From Microcebus murinus (Eukaryota; Chordata; Mammalia; Primates; Cheirogaleidae): DNA of 64,000 nt. The notes below the pieces were generated by a model, which saw nothing but the letters and a program-made list of their open reading frames with translations, was not told where the DNA came from and made no database searches. Within the stretch, counting starts at the first letter, position 1. The number at the start of each line of letters is the position of its first letter. Shown here one piece after another: positions 38,209 through 50,109 of this stretch. Both the position numbers and the translations under genes were made by a program. The DNA lies in the NCBI RefSeq assembly GCF_040939455.1, contig NC_134108.1, positions 86,844,001-86,908,000 of the forward strand. Reading direction: 5' to 3'.

Positions 38209-38374
38209 GGAGTCAGGCATAAACGAGCATTTGTCATTTGACTCTTCCAGTGCAATCCTAGCACACTGTGCCTTGGGCATGACACATCAGAGTCTGATGT
38301 TCATCTTTTATTACCTGCCAGACCCCTCTGGAAAAAGCCTCCATGGAATTCATCATCTGCAGTCTTTGTTGTAG
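38209..38374 (+). other. Exon-like segment, uncertain
   Basis: A good acceptor ('tatgtcctttgtttgcag') precedes and a 'gtatgc' donor-like site follows. One frame is open but closes with TAG at the last three bases, and the other two frames stop early. It could be a non-coding or cryptic exon. Not supported as coding. Confidence 0.2.
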
Positions 38375-40046
38375 GTATGCATATAAATACACAGTGAACG
38401 CATTTGTTGAGGATATTGTGGCTTCCAAAGCTGACTTAAATAAAAAAGTGTTGAGATGAATGATGAAGGGGACCTTCTGCAGGAGGTATGAAGCTAATAA
38501 TTAAAATGTTATTTACCAAAATACTGACAGCAAACCTTTTATTTTTCTATGTCTACTATTTGAGTGCCAGTAAGAATAAGGGCAGCATGACTATACCTGT
38601 TATAGGTCTGCTTTGGAGAAGTCTGTGAAGAAACTCTCTCGTCTATGACACAGTGAGTTTATAAATATAATAAAAACCAAACAATTCAAAATTTTTGTCT
38701 AGGAAAGTTCAGTTAGTTTGAACAATCATTTAAAATAACTTCATCAGGCTCTGAGTTGCAGCAGCATAAGTATGCTGTAAGTATGCTATTTATTCCTGTT
38801 TTGGTTGTTATTGAGAGAACAATCTTTGTTTTTCTCTTCAGGTTTACTAGTAAAAATGCTTTGAGGTTAAATGACTGAAGTTGAAAACCTGTTTTCAAAT
38901 TTTATCTGGAATGCACAGCATATTAAATAGTGATAGCCACTCATTTGGTCTAGAATATATTAAAGTAATTGATTGTCAACAGGTAGCACTTCTCATCAGT
39001 TCTTTATGTGTATGTACCCAATTTCTGCTCTTCTATTTATGACAGACCATTCTGAAAGACTGAAGTGTAGACTTGGAGTCAAGCTGTGGTAAAGTCTGAG
39101 AGGATACAGGTTTTCTTTAGGTGAAATTAAGAAAATATAATGCAAGAAGCATATCCACAATGTGCAGCGTGCAGTGGGAGACCAGTGTTTTGTGTATGAA
39201 ATAGTTGCATATAGAGGGTAGATCTGGTCCCCATTCCTCCATCTAGTGGGAAAGGTAGCTGAAATATAAGAAGAATGGAGTCACTGCTACATATAATGAA
39301 TATAAGCAGTGTGCTTTGGGATGAAGACAAGAGCTAATGTACTTTCCACAGGGGAACTGGGCAGGATTATGTGAAGAAGGGACTCAATGAGGAGGAGCTG
39401 TGGCTTATCCTGTATTGTCATGTCATTGCCTTTGGCACAAAACGATGGATATGTTTGTGTAAGTGAATTTAGCTGAAAGTAGATTTTTAACTGCAAATGA
39501 AGGCTTACAGAAAGAAAGTAAAGGTGACCACTATGTGCATTGTTAGCTATTTGGGATTTTGATTCTAACTATTTAACTTCTTTATGGACTAGGTTTTACT
39601 TATTATTCCTGAGCGTATGGCAGAACTGTGTTTTCTTCCAAGTTCCCACAATTTTAGCCCAGAATTCCAGGTGATGTAGCTTCTGTGAAAATCCTTAAGA
39701 GCCAGACCCTCTTCAAGACCAGTCCAGACCAAATGTTGATTCTTTACTCTTAGGAGAATAACAAAAACCAACAATGTGATTTCAAAGTACATTATTTTCA
39801 TAGTAAGAGACATACTCTGTCTTTTGGGAAAAGGTTTCTTGATAACTAGAACAGAACATTATATCTAATAGAGGAAATAAAGGCGAGCGTTTGCTGGACA
39901 CTTGACCCACCTCTCCACTGAATAAGCTCCTTCATACTCTGCTGCTCAGAGTCATACTCTCAGCAGGAGAAAGAATACGGGAGGAAGAAGAGAGATGGCA
40001 TGTGACACTCCTTTTCTAGCTAGCTAATGTTTGTAAAAGAACGATG

Positions 40047-40247
40047 ATTTTGTTCCATACCAGATGCTCTGGTAGCACGAGCAACAGCAGCATGAAGTTA
40101 ACTGCAAAAATGCGGCAGCTGAACAAAGGTGTGATCGATTTAGAAGGGCAGATTGTGTGTGTGAAGAAAATCCCCCAGGATGATCACTTCCCCAACCTGA
40201 ACAAATTCTTTGTCAGAATCTTCAGTAAAATGAACGCTTACTAATCT
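40047..40247 (+). other. Coding-like open frame, unidentified (exon or pseudogene fragment?)
   Basis: An open frame from about 40044 to a TAA near 40242 encodes a stretch containing 'MKLTAKMRQLNKGVIDLEGQ' and 'PNLNKFFVRIFSKMN'. The composition (few low-complexity runs, mixed charged and hydrophobic residues, GC-richer than its surroundings) looks more protein-like than other frames here. 'ttttgttccataccag' just upstream could be an acceptor. No poly(A) tail or target duplication marks it as a processed pseudogene, and I recognise no family. Confidence 0.3.
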
Positions 40248-41014
40248 TAGATTTGGTACTCCCCTAAAGAACACTTTACTGAGATTCCCTGTTCAAAGCA
40301 GTGCCATACAGTCATGCAGTTAGCCAAATTCTTAGCAGTGGTGAACAGAAAATAGGTCAAAAACACATTCTTTTTCCTCAGAGTAGACCCTCTGGGCGAA
40401 TAAAGTTGTGAAATTGAGGGAAATGGCAGCACATAATACTAATTAAAATCTATTTATCAAGAACCTTCTATGTGGTGCTGAGCTGGGTGATATGCCAAGT
40501 GAATTGGGTAAGAGCTGTTCTCCGTTCTGTAAATACTTATAACTCAACACAGAGAAGACTGGAACAGGTAGACCTAAAGGGCTGACGTTTGCACATCACG
40601 GAAGGAAAGAACACCATCTGGGGGGAGGGGACCAGAGATTCATCCTGCTCTGCAGCCTTTATCCATTGGGGGCACAGAGTGCAGATGTATGGGAAGCTCT
40701 GACTGACCTTCTAGCGGCTGGCCTCAGGGCTAGAGATTTACTTCCTTCAATTTACCCTATATTCCCTGCTTTATGCCATTTATGCTTTGTGTCTGTGTGA
40801 CTCTAGACACCTCCTGATCCTTTTTTAATATTTTCAATGTGTTTTGTCTCTTAGGATTCAGAAGGTTTGCATCCACATTTCAAGTTTTATAGTTCATTTT
40901 ATACTTATTTTTATTTACATCAAACCTACCTACTTCCATTTAAGAAATCTCAATGTTAAAAATTAGGTTTGTGTTTCAAGTGCAGAGGGGAAGTTCACAT
41001 TCCCCGAAATCAAA

Positions 41015-41195
41015 ATGCCTGTATTTTAATCTTGGCTCTGCTATTTAATAGCTGTGTGACATGGGCAAAACTTCTCTGTGCCTCATTGGGATATTAACAG
41101 TGCCTACAGGAAGAGATTTTACAGACATTAAATGAGTTAATACATGTTAAGTACTTAGAACATAGCACTCATTAAAAAGGAGTCATTCATTATAT
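41015..41195 (+). mobile_element. MIR SINE
   Basis: 'aatcttggctctgctattta', 'agctgtgtgacatgggcaaa', 'cttctctgtgcctcattggg', 'aaatgagttaatacatgtta' in MIR order. Confidence 0.85.
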
Positions 41196-41298
41196 ATTCT
41201 TAATTGTGTTATGCTGACCATTAATAGCTACCCTAAGTTTTCATTTTTACAGCTATAAAGACTTTTACACATTTTCCTTTACATGATAGAATTTTATT

Positions 41299-41578
41299 TG
41301 CCTATGATAATAATGATAACAATTATATATTATATACATTTATATAAATAAACACATAGCTATCCACTTCTAGCCCATTAAGGCTTTCCTAAGGCTCAAT
41401 GACTAGAACTATTTTTAATATTCTAGTTATAAGCACATTATAATTTTTTAAGGATAGAATGCTTTCTCCTATCATATTTAAATTATTCCTATTTTTATCT
41501 GTAGCAGCTCATTAGCTGATAGCTTCACTAATAGTTCAGTGATGTTCTTGGATCTTTTTTCACACCATATTTAGAGCC
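41299..41578 (+). repeat. Local 280 bp direct repeat, copy 1
   Basis: Starts 'tgcctatgataataatgata' and ends 'ccatatttagagcc'. Recurs at 42250-42529 with six single-base differences by eye, all transitions, and no length change (about 98% identity). Copy 1 is in continuous unique sequence, so it looks ancestral. Confidence 0.9.
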
Positions 41579-42249
41579 CATTATCATAAATATATATTAT
41601 ATACACATGGCATAACATTGCTCCTTCTTCTAACATTCTATCCTTTTTCCTTTCTCTGATAGCAGAAGATGTATTCAAATTAATCCCTTCATTTCAACCC
41701 TAGTTTTCATCCTTCCTACCCTCTCAGGGACTTCACTTTATTCTTTATCTCTTCTCATCAATATCTTTTTTTATTGGTTTCTTTCATTAAGCATTTAAAT
41801 GTGTAAATCATTCTTACCTAAAAGCAACATAAACTTTTCTTGAACCTCTCTGTACTCCTCCAGTGGCCATCCTTTCTGTCTTTTTCTCTTCATATTTTGA
41901 TTGTATTTCCTGTCTTCATTTGATAATATTTCTGGTGTGCTTACTGTGTGTACATCCTGGGCTAAGCACTTCTCATTCCTCTTCAACTCACTGTGTCTAA
42001 CAGCTGCTCCCATTCTTCTACTGAAACTGCTCTTACCAAAGCCTCCAGTGACTTGGGTTGCAAAATACATTGGTCAAGTCTTAATACCAGCATTATTTAT
42101 CATTTCAGCAGTGTGGTCCATTGGCACTTCCTTTTTTAGTATAGCTTTTATCTCTTGATGTCAGTGAAACCACTCTGTCCCGGATTTTATCACCTTCTGG
42201 TCATTTCTTCTCTGACTACTCTCTGAGATTCCTGTTTATTTATTAAATA

Positions 42250-42529
42250 TGCCTATGATAATAATGATAACAATTATATATTATATACATTTATATAAAT
42301 AAGCACATAGCTATCCACTTCTAGCCCATTAAGGCTTTCCTAAGGCTTAATGACTAGAACTATTTTTAATATTCTAGTTATAAACACATTATAATTTTTT
42401 AAGAATAGAATGCTTTCTCCTATCATATTTAAATTATTCCTATTTTTATCTGCAGCAGCTCATTAGCTGATAGCTTCACTAATAGTTCAATGATGTTCTT
42501 GGATCTTTTTTCACACCATATTTAGAGCC
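42250..42529 (+). repeat. Local 280 bp direct repeat, copy 2
   Basis: Second copy of 41299-41578, 951 bp downstream, directly abutting a half Alu and interrupting an L2. Its position inside L2 implies this copy is the newer one. Confidence 0.9.
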
Positions 42530-42683
<154 letters not shown>

Positions 42684-43081
42684 TGATCTGCTCTTTCCCT
42701 TGATGATCCCAACCACTGTTCAGGCTAGGTTTTTCCACTTCCATTTTATCTTTTGGATTCTGACTCATTTGGTCAATGCTTGCTGGACACCTCCAAATGA
42801 CAGTCACCTTAGATTCCATATGTCCCTAACAGAATCCAGTATTTTGTCTCTTAAGTCTTTTCCTTTTTGAGTGTCCTAGTTCAAAACTTGACTGTCATTT
42901 TTGACCCTTCTGTCTCTGTCTCTTTCTATATCCAATCAATCACTAAACTGCCAAATCTACCTTCCAAGTTGTCTGCAGTATGCTCATTTTCCCTCCACCC
43001 CCATTCCCACAGCAATTATCCTGGTTCATATCAATGTAATCTGTGCCCTGCATTGCCCAAATAAATACTGGTGATCTATGT

Positions 43082-43389
43082 AGTTCCTTGGTTTATAGTA
43101 TCCTGACCTAGCTGCAGTGTTTCTAATTCTACAAGAGACACCTAAATAAATATTAATATATACATGACACTTAAGGGATCATAATGCCTGGGCTAAACTA
43201 ATTATTGCCTTTTGGTTTGGAGAAAAAGAATGTAGTTAAAAGAAATCCACTTTAATGATAATGAGAGTTATTTAAAAAAAAAAAAAAACACTAGGTGAGA
43301 TCTCTAAAGGGAGACTATACAGTTTACCAATTGTAAAGAAGACAACAATAATTATGAGTTATTTGAGCAGACCACAAAATTTAATAAGA
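43082..43389. other. Unannotated stretch
   Basis: Unique sequence with a short A-run near 43273-43288. Confidence 0.4.
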
Positions 43390-43662
43390 GCTTTACTTTC
43401 ACTGGGGACTGAAAAACATTAATCATCTATTAAAAATAGAACTACCATATAATCCAGCAATCTTACTACTGAGTATATATACAAAGGACAGGAAATCAGC
43501 ATATTAAGAGATATCATGCACTCTCATGGTCATTGCAGCATTATTCACAATAGCCAAAATGTAGACTCAACCTAAGTGTCTGGTAACAGATGGATGGATC
43601 AGGAAAATGTAGTATATATACACAATGGAATAGTATTCACCTTAAAAAGGAAGACAATCCTG
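43390..43662 (+). mobile_element. L1 ORF2 3'-end fragment, sense
   Basis: 'aaaatagaactaccatataa' + 'tccagcaatcttactactga', 'gcagcattattcacaatagc' and 'acaatggaatagtattcacc' are the well-known end of ORF2. Truncated on both sides. Confidence 0.85.
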
Positions 43663-43855
43663 TTGTTGTTGTTTTTTTTAATAGATGTAATTGGCTTTTA
43701 TTCAGATTTCATGAAACAGGGCAATCTCTATTGCACAAAATAGAATGAGAGTGATGACTGGGCAATGGCAGAACAAAGGATTTTGTAAGGTGGGGAGAAG
43801 AAAGCAGAACAATAGAAAAAAAAGCTGATTGGTTAACATCAGATTACTTCAGGTT
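43663..43855. mobile_element. LTR-like fragment, family unassigned
   Basis: 'ggcttttattcagatttcat' and 'gctgattggttaacatcaga' look like an antisense LTR piece between two L1 fragments. I cannot name it. Confidence 0.35.
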
Positions 43856-44217
43856 ACTTTTTAAAAATTTCAATAGATTTATGGGTACAAGTGATTTTCA
43901 GTTACATAGATTAATTGTATGGTGGTGGTGTCTGGGTTTTAGTGTACCCATCACCCAAATAGTGTTTATTGTATCTGATAATAGTTTTTCATCCCTCAAA
44001 CCTCTCTCAATCTCTCCCTTCTGAGACTCCAATGTCAATTACAATATTCTGTGTGGCCATGCATACCAATAATTTAGTTCTCACTTATAAGTGAGAATGT
44101 GCAGTATTTGGTTTTCCATTCCTGAGTTACTTCACTTGGAATAATGGCCTCTAGTTCCCCTCAGGTGGCTGCAAAAGATATTATTTTATTCATTTTTATG
44201 GCTGAGTAGTATTCCTG

Positions 44218-44218
44218 G

Positions 44219-44269
<51 letters not shown>

Positions 44270-44271
44270 AT
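44218..44271. repeat. (TATC)n microsatellite
   Basis: About 13 tetranucleotide units within the antisense L1, at the site where L1 normally reads 'attccatggtgtata'. Confidence 0.95.
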
Positions 44272-44450
44272 CACATTTTCTTTATCCACTCATCAGCTGC
44301 TGGGTACTGAGGTTAGTTTCATATCTTTGCAATTGGGAATTGTGCTGCAATAAACATATGAGTACAGGTGTCTTTTTAATAAAATTCCTTCTTTTCCTTT
44401 GGGTAGATTCCTACTGGATTGAATGGTAAATCTATTTTTAGTTCTTTGAG

Positions 44451-44451
<1 letters not shown>

Positions 44452-44497
<46 letters not shown>
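44452..44497. repeat. (TA)n microsatellite
   Basis: About 46 bp of pure TA inside the antisense L1. Confidence 0.95.
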
Positions 44498-44500
<3 letters not shown>

Positions 44501-46229
44501 ATTTACATTCTCACCAACAGGGTATAAGCATTTCCTGTTCACCCCATGCATATTAATATATATTGTTTTTTGACATTTTAATAATGGTTATTCTGACTGG
44601 GGTAATGTGGTATCTCATTGTGGTTTTAATTGGCATTTCTCTGATGATTAATGATATTGAGCATTTTTTCATGTGTTTGTTGGCCATTTTCATATCTTCT
44701 TCTGAGAAATGCCTGTTCATGTCATTTGTCCATTTCTTAATGGGGTTATTTGTTTTTTTCTTGTTGATTGGCTTGAGTTATTATTTGTAGATTCTGTATA
44801 TTAGTCCTTTGTTAGATGTATAGTTTGTGAATATTTTGTCCCATTCAATAGGTTGTCTATTTAATCTGTTGATTGTTTTCTTTTGCTGTGCAGAAGCTTT
44901 TTAGTTTAATTAAGTCCAATTTATATATTTTTGTTTGTATTGCATTTGCTTTTGGGATCTTAGTCATAAATTCTTTGCCTAGGCCAATGTCCAGTAGAGT
45001 TTTCCCTAAGTATTTTAAATAGGACTTTTATTGTTTCAGGTCTTACATTTATGTCTTTGATCCACTTCAAGTTAATTTTTGTGTATAAAGAGACATATGA
45101 ATCTAGTTTCATTCCTCAGCATATGGCTATCCTATTTTTCCAGCACCATTTATTGAATAATGTGCCCTTTCCTCAGTGTATGTTTTTGTCTGCTTTGTCA
45201 AATATCAGTTGGTTGTAGGTATTTGGATTTATTTCTGTGCTCTGTATTCTGTTTTGTTGTTCTATGTGTCTACTTTTATACCAGTACCATGCTGCTTTGG
45301 TTACTGTTGCCTTGTAGTATAATTTGAAATTGGGTAATGGGATGCTTCTAGATTTGCTCTTTTTGCTTAGGATTGCTTTGGGTATTCAGGATCTTTTTGG
45401 GTTCTATATGAATTTTAGGATTATTTTTCCCAATTCTGTGAAGAATGACATTGGTATTTTAATTGGAATTGAATTGTATCTATAGATTGCTTTTGGTAGT
45501 ATGGATATTTTTGCAATATTAATTCTTCTGATCCATGAACATGAGATGCTTTTCCATTTGTTTGTGTCATCTATTATTTCTCTCATCAGTGCTTTGTTGT
45601 TCTTTGTTTCACCTCCTTGGTTAAGTATAATCCTGTGTATTTTTTTTTTTTTTTGTAGCTACTGTAAATAGGATTGAGTTCTTGATGATTCTCAGCTTGG
45701 TCACTATTGGTGCATAGCAGTGGTACTTATTTGTGTGCATTGATTCTGTCTCTGAGACTTTACTGAATTCATTTATCAATTCTAGGAGTGTTTTCAAGTA
45801 GTCTATAGGGTTTCGTAGGTATAAAATCATATTATTGACAAATAGAGATAGTTTTATTTCCTCTTTTTCAATTTGGATGGGCTTTATTTCTTTCTCTTGC
45901 CTGACTGCTCTGGCTAGAACCTCTAGTACTACGTTGAATGGTGGTGGTAGTGAATGTAGGCATCCTTGTGTTTTTCCAGTTCATAGGGGAATGCTTTCAA
46001 TTTTCTTTACTCAGTATGATGTTGTCTGTGGGTTTGCTATATATGGCTTTTATGAATTTGAAGTATGTTCCTTCTATGTTTAGTTTGTTGAGAGTTTTCT
46101 TAAATCATATTATGAACAGATGTTGGATTTTATTGAATATTTTTTCTGAATCTATTGAAATGATTATATGGTTTTTGTTTTTAATTTTATATATATGGTG
46201 AATCACATTTACTGACTTGTGTATGTAGG

Positions 46230-47757
46230 ATAGTGCTGGGGAAACTTTTCACGTTGGTAGCCCACATTAATTTAGCTATTATGAAATAAGGCCACATTAA
46301 AGAAACTTCAAGTAGATATACTTAAAATGTACATTATTTTGTAAACATCTAACTGGTACATACTTAATAATTTCAAAAAAAGGAAAACTATTTGTTAATT
46401 TTAAAATTAACTAACCTTGTAATGACCTTGTTGTGTCTACTTTTTGTTGGAAAGCATTTGAATATTTGGTTGCAGCATGGACGTCTGCAGTTTTAGTTAA
46501 TCCTCTAGATGGGTATCAGCCATTTGTGATGTTAAGGGCATCTTGATTTGAGTTAGGTAGGAGAATGTAGATTTACAGCAATAAGTGGTTGAAAAGCAAG
46601 AAAGCATTTTTTGGGTTTGTTGTCGAAGGTGTGGGCATTCTACTGCATTTTTTTCATATTTCAATTGTATCTTTCTTGGCATCAAACAATGACTTTAAAA
46701 TGTCATCTACTGAGAGTTCAATCAAATCCATCTGTAGTTCTTTAGGTGCCTTGGTGATATCAACTAGGTGAAGCTGAAATGCTAATTGGAGTGTGATGTC
46801 ATAATTCTGAAAGTCAGTGAATCTTTCATTGTATTCTCCAATTAATAGGTCTATGACAGCTGTGTATTCTTCAAATGATTTGCATATATCATGCTGTTCA
46901 TCAATGACCTTTGCTAACTGGGGAAAATGTTCATCCAAAAATTCCTTTTGAAGAAGTGCTTTGAAAAAAGTTACCTTTTTCCAAAATGCTCACATTTTTT
47001 CCACATATCTCTGAGACTTTACTGTCTCAGAGATATATAGACTTAGTTTTACCTTGCAAAGAAATATTCAAGTCATTTTGATTTGACATAATATCACACA
47101 GAAATGCTGCATTCCTATAGAAATCTTTCAAAAAAATCTTCTTTCAATAATTCACATTGCTGATTCTGTTCTTCATAAAATTTAACTATCTGTTCTCTTT
47201 AGCAGAAACAAGATAATATTGCAATTCCCAATCGTCATTAAAAAATATGTTTTCTTCCTTCAGCATTCTCTTGGTCTTCTTTGCTGTGACAGGCTGTTAA
47301 GCAGACAGAATTAAAAATACTGTTGAGCTGTACAACTATCACAAATCCACTTCAAACAGAAACACAGTGCACTATTATCAAAAGCTGATAACAGACTGGC
47401 GTACTTGACCTCCATAAACTCTTGCTGACCAGCCTCGTTAAGTGGTGGTGCCAGTCAGGTGGGGAAAGTTAGAACTAAATCATGAGAAAAACAGCTATCA
47501 ATTTAGCCCTTATGGCTTACTAATGTTCTAATTGTGCTAATCAATCTGGGAGGATTGTTTTTGTTGAAATTTATTTTATTCTTTGCTATTTAAAATACAC
47601 TCATTTTAAAAATAAAAAAAATATAAGAGAAAAAAGTATTAATAAAAATAAAAGGATTTGTTCTATAAAATTTAGATTCAGTCAAAAGGCTGCACTTAAG
47701 GACCTAGAAGGCCACATGTGGCCTTAAGGCCTCAGGTTCCCCACCTCTGATATAGAG
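46230..47757 (-). pseudogene. hAT-type DNA transposon with transposase remnants
   Basis: A ~1.5 kb block interrupts an L1. Its ends form an inverted repeat: 'agtgctggggaaact' on the left, 'aggttccccacctctg' on the right (reverse complement 'cagaggtggggaacct'). On the minus strand, 46654-46938 encodes a hAT-like segment with 'ERFTDFQNY' and 'PKELQMDLIEL'. After a stop, a shifted frame continues with the C-terminal dimerisation-type motif 'TYCCKSTFSYLTQIK' and 'SQMADTHLED' (46500-46600). This matches the order in Charlie/ZBED-like hAT transposases. It has stops and frameshifts and is inactive. The flanking 8 bp duplication is plausible but degraded ('atgtagga' / 'atatagag'). Confidence 0.75.
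47005..47036. repeat. Perfect 13 bp inverted repeat (hairpin) inside the hAT element
   Basis: Arms 'atatctctgagac' (47005-47017) and 'gtctcagagatat' (47024-47036) with the 6 nt loop 'tttact'. Confidence 0.9.
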
Positions 47758-48389
47758 CCATCCTTGCATACTTGGTATAAAATTCACTTGATAATGATGA
47801 ATTATATTTTTTGGATGTGCTATTGGATTTTGTTTGTTGCTATGTTGCTGAGGATTTTTGTGTCTATGTTCATCAAGGGTGTTCAGCTGTAGTTTTCTAC
47901 TTTTGTTGTGTCTTGTTCTGGCTTTGGTATCACGGTGATACAGGCTTCATATAACGGGTTAGGGAGGATTCTCTCCTTGCTCTTTGGAACAGTTTCAGTA
48001 GAATTGGTATCAGTTCTTCCTTGAATGTCTGGTACAATTTGGCTGTGAATCTTTCTGGTCTTGGGCTTTTTTTGTTGTTGTTGGGTGATTTTTTTCAGTG
48101 CTGATTGTATCTCACTACTCATTATTAGTCTGGATTTCTGTATATCTGTTTCTTCCTGATTTAAGCTTAAAGAGTTGTAAGTTTTTAGGAATTTATCCAT
48201 TTCCTCTGGATTTTCTAGTTTGTGTGCATAGAGGTGTTCATTGTAGTCTCAGATAATCTTTTGTGTTTCTGTGGCATCAATTGTAATGTCTCCTTTTTCA
48301 TTTGTGAATCAAGTGCTATATGGAGCCATCCAGGGATTTAATTTTTAGTTGTGGCCAGAAGAGCAGTTAACTATTTCATCAAGAGAGGC

Positions 48390-48690
48390 CATCAGCAGTC
48401 CCCAACCTTTTTGGCACCAAGGACCAATTTTATGGAAGGCAATTTTTTCATGGTGCGGGGGTAGTGGTGGTGGAGCTTAGGTGGTGATGTGAGCAATGGG
48501 GAGTAGCTGCAAATACAGATGAAGCTTCGCTGGCTCACCCATTGCTCATCTCCTGCTGTGTGGCCTCTCCTTTCTTAAGTTCATGAAAGACAGATTTTTC
48601 ATGGATGGGGAGGGAGGGTGGAGCTTTGCGTCTGGTCCCTAACAGGCCACAGACTGGTACCGATCCACAGGCTGAGGATTGGGACCACAG
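48390..48690 (+). mobile_element. MER1-like hAT (Charlie group) non-autonomous element
   Basis: 'cagtccccaacctttttggc' at the left end, 'ggcaccaaggaccaatttta', 'aatacagatgaagcttcgct' and 'aacaggccacagactggtac' towards the right. Central part shortened relative to the consensus I remember. Confidence 0.75.
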
Positions 48691-49025
48691 GGTTAAATAA
48701 TCAATAGGAATCTAGGCAAGAGTGACATAGTGTGGGCCCAAGGAATGACAAAACTGGTTTTGTCTATAGAGGTGGAGGTAGGGTTCGTGTGTGAAAATGG
48801 CCAGATGTGAAGGCTGGAGAGATTGGTAAGGAGGGATTATTGCAGGGCCTCAGAGAATACTAACTTATATGTTTCCTGAAGGTAATGGGGAATTGTGGAG
48901 GTATTTTCAGGAAAGAAATAACAAAACCAAAATTGTGATTTAGAGAAATAACATGGCAATAGTCCAAAAGATGGGTAGAAAAAGGGTAACACTGGCTGTA
49001 GAGAGAGCAATTAGATAAAGATTGT
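48691..49025. other. Unannotated stretch, probably old repeat
   Basis: 'gcaatagtccaaaagatggg' and similar phrases suggest an ancient repeat but are insufficient for a family call. Confidence 0.3.
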
Positions 49026-49310
49026 GGTGGTGTTGGTCAAAGAATGCAAAATCAGAGATAGGAGGAATAAGTTTAAGAGATCTATTATACAACATGGTGA
49101 CTATGGCAAATGACTACAGACTGTATTCTTGAAAAACACCAAGAGTGGATATTAAGTGTTCTCACACAAAAATGAGATGATGCATTTGTTAATTAGCTAG
49201 ATTCAACCATGTTACAATGTACATATATTTTAAAACATCATGTAGCTAACCATACATACAATTTTATCTATCAGCTTAATGAAAAAAAAAAAAGAAAAAA
49301 AGAAAGAATA
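49026..49310 (+). mobile_element. L1 3' UTR end, sense
   Basis: 'gagatctattatacaacatg' + 'gtgactatggcaaatgacta', 'agtgttctcacacaaaaatg' and 'aaaacatcatgtagctaacc' followed by an A-rich tail (49280-49312): L1MA/L1PB-type 3' UTR. Confidence 0.8.
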
Positions 49311-49317
49311 CAAGAAA

Positions 49318-49612
49318 GTCAGGTGCGGTGGGTCAGCTCACATCTATATTCCTAGCACTTTGGGAGGCTGAATGGGAGGGTCACTTGAGTCCAGGAGTCT
49401 GAGAACAGCTTGGGCAACATAGCGAGACTCTGTCTCTACAAAAAATTTTTTAGAAAATGATCTTGGCATGGTGGCACCTGCCTGTTGTCCTAGCAACTCA
49501 GAAGGCTGAGCCAGGATGATTGCTTGAGCCCAGGCATTGAGATAGCTTAGCCCAGGTGACAGAGCAAGACTCTGTTTCTTAAAAAAAAAAAAAAAGAAAG
49601 AAAGAAAAGAAA
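49318..49612 (+). mobile_element. Old Alu (AluJ-like), sense
   Basis: 'caggtgcggtgggtcagctc' start, 'gtctctacaaaaaatttttt' middle, 'gcaagactctgtttcttaaa' end plus A-rich tail. No strepsirrhine junction signature. Confidence 0.88.
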
Positions 49613-49739
49613 CCCAAAAGGGCAAAAATAGATGACCCTAGAAAAATGGGCAAAATTTTAAAAAGACACTTCAAAACAGAAGATATTTTAAAAGATTTGT
49701 GGTAATCCAGGTGACAAAAGAAAAATGGAAGCACTTATT

Positions 49740-49965
49740 TCTAAGTGGTGAATCCATTGAAAAGAATCACCACATGCATTTAACTCTTCCTACTTTGTTC
49801 TGTGCTGCTTTCAAGTTTTCGCTGTTATAGCAAAGATGACACTGGACATACATGACTTTAAATATTTTGGATTATTTTCGTAGACCAAATTACTAGAAGT
49901 AGGAATACTGGGTTAATGGGTATGAATATTTTTTAATTAGTTGATACAAGTTTGTGATGTATTCT
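49740..49965 (-). mobile_element. Old L1 (L1ME-type) fragment, antisense
   Basis: 'ttcgctgttatagcaaagat', 'gaccaaattactagaagtag' and 'gaatactgggttaatgggta' correspond to the antisense old-L1 3' region. Confidence 0.5.
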
Positions 49966-50068
49966 TTAAAATATCTCTCTGTAAATATTTTAAGTACATT
50001 TTCCTTCCTTTTTCTTTGAAGAACATACTTTAAGGAAACTGAAGGTACATTCTTTTCTCTTTGACATA

Positions 50069-50108
50069 TTCTTTACACTTGATTCTAGCCAAAAGGCTGA
50101 GAAGTGAT
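50069..50108 (-). pseudogene. U2 snRNA 5'-end pseudogene fragment
   Basis: The minus strand reads 'atcacttctcagccttttgg' then 'ctagaatcaagtgtaaagaa', which follows the first ~40 nt of U2 snRNA with only a few changes. It includes the region around the branch-site recognition and 5' domain start. Homology fades upstream of 50069, so only the 5' end is present. It cannot make a functional U2. Confidence 0.8.
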
Positions 50109-50109
50109 G

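Larger units (their letters stand above)
37186..41014. other. Long unannotated stretch with two weak exon-like segments
   Basis: 3.8 kb of largely unique sequence with no clear repeat. It holds the two weak candidates listed separately (38209-38374 and about 40047-40247). Otherwise nothing recognised. Confidence 0.4.
43856..48345 (-). mobile_element. L1 (L1P/L1MA-age) antisense, interrupted by a hAT element
   Basis: Antisense L1 from the 3' UTR ('tagatttatgggtacaagtg'), through ORF2 3' parts ('gtgctgcaataaacatatga', 'ggttactgttgccttgtagt', 'ctcttgcctgactgctctgg'), to the endonuclease/RT boundary region ('ggtctttctgg'-like, 48040-48345). The segment 46230-47757 is a hAT element; L1 resumes with 'agccatccttgcatacttgg'. 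Two microsatellites grew inside (44218-44271 and 44452-44497). All frames are broken. Confidence 0.88.

Noticed and set aside
44218..44271. Regular short repeats considered as a CRISPR-like or satellite array
   Set aside because: Simple TATC microsatellite without spacers, embedded in L1; this is a vertebrate genome.
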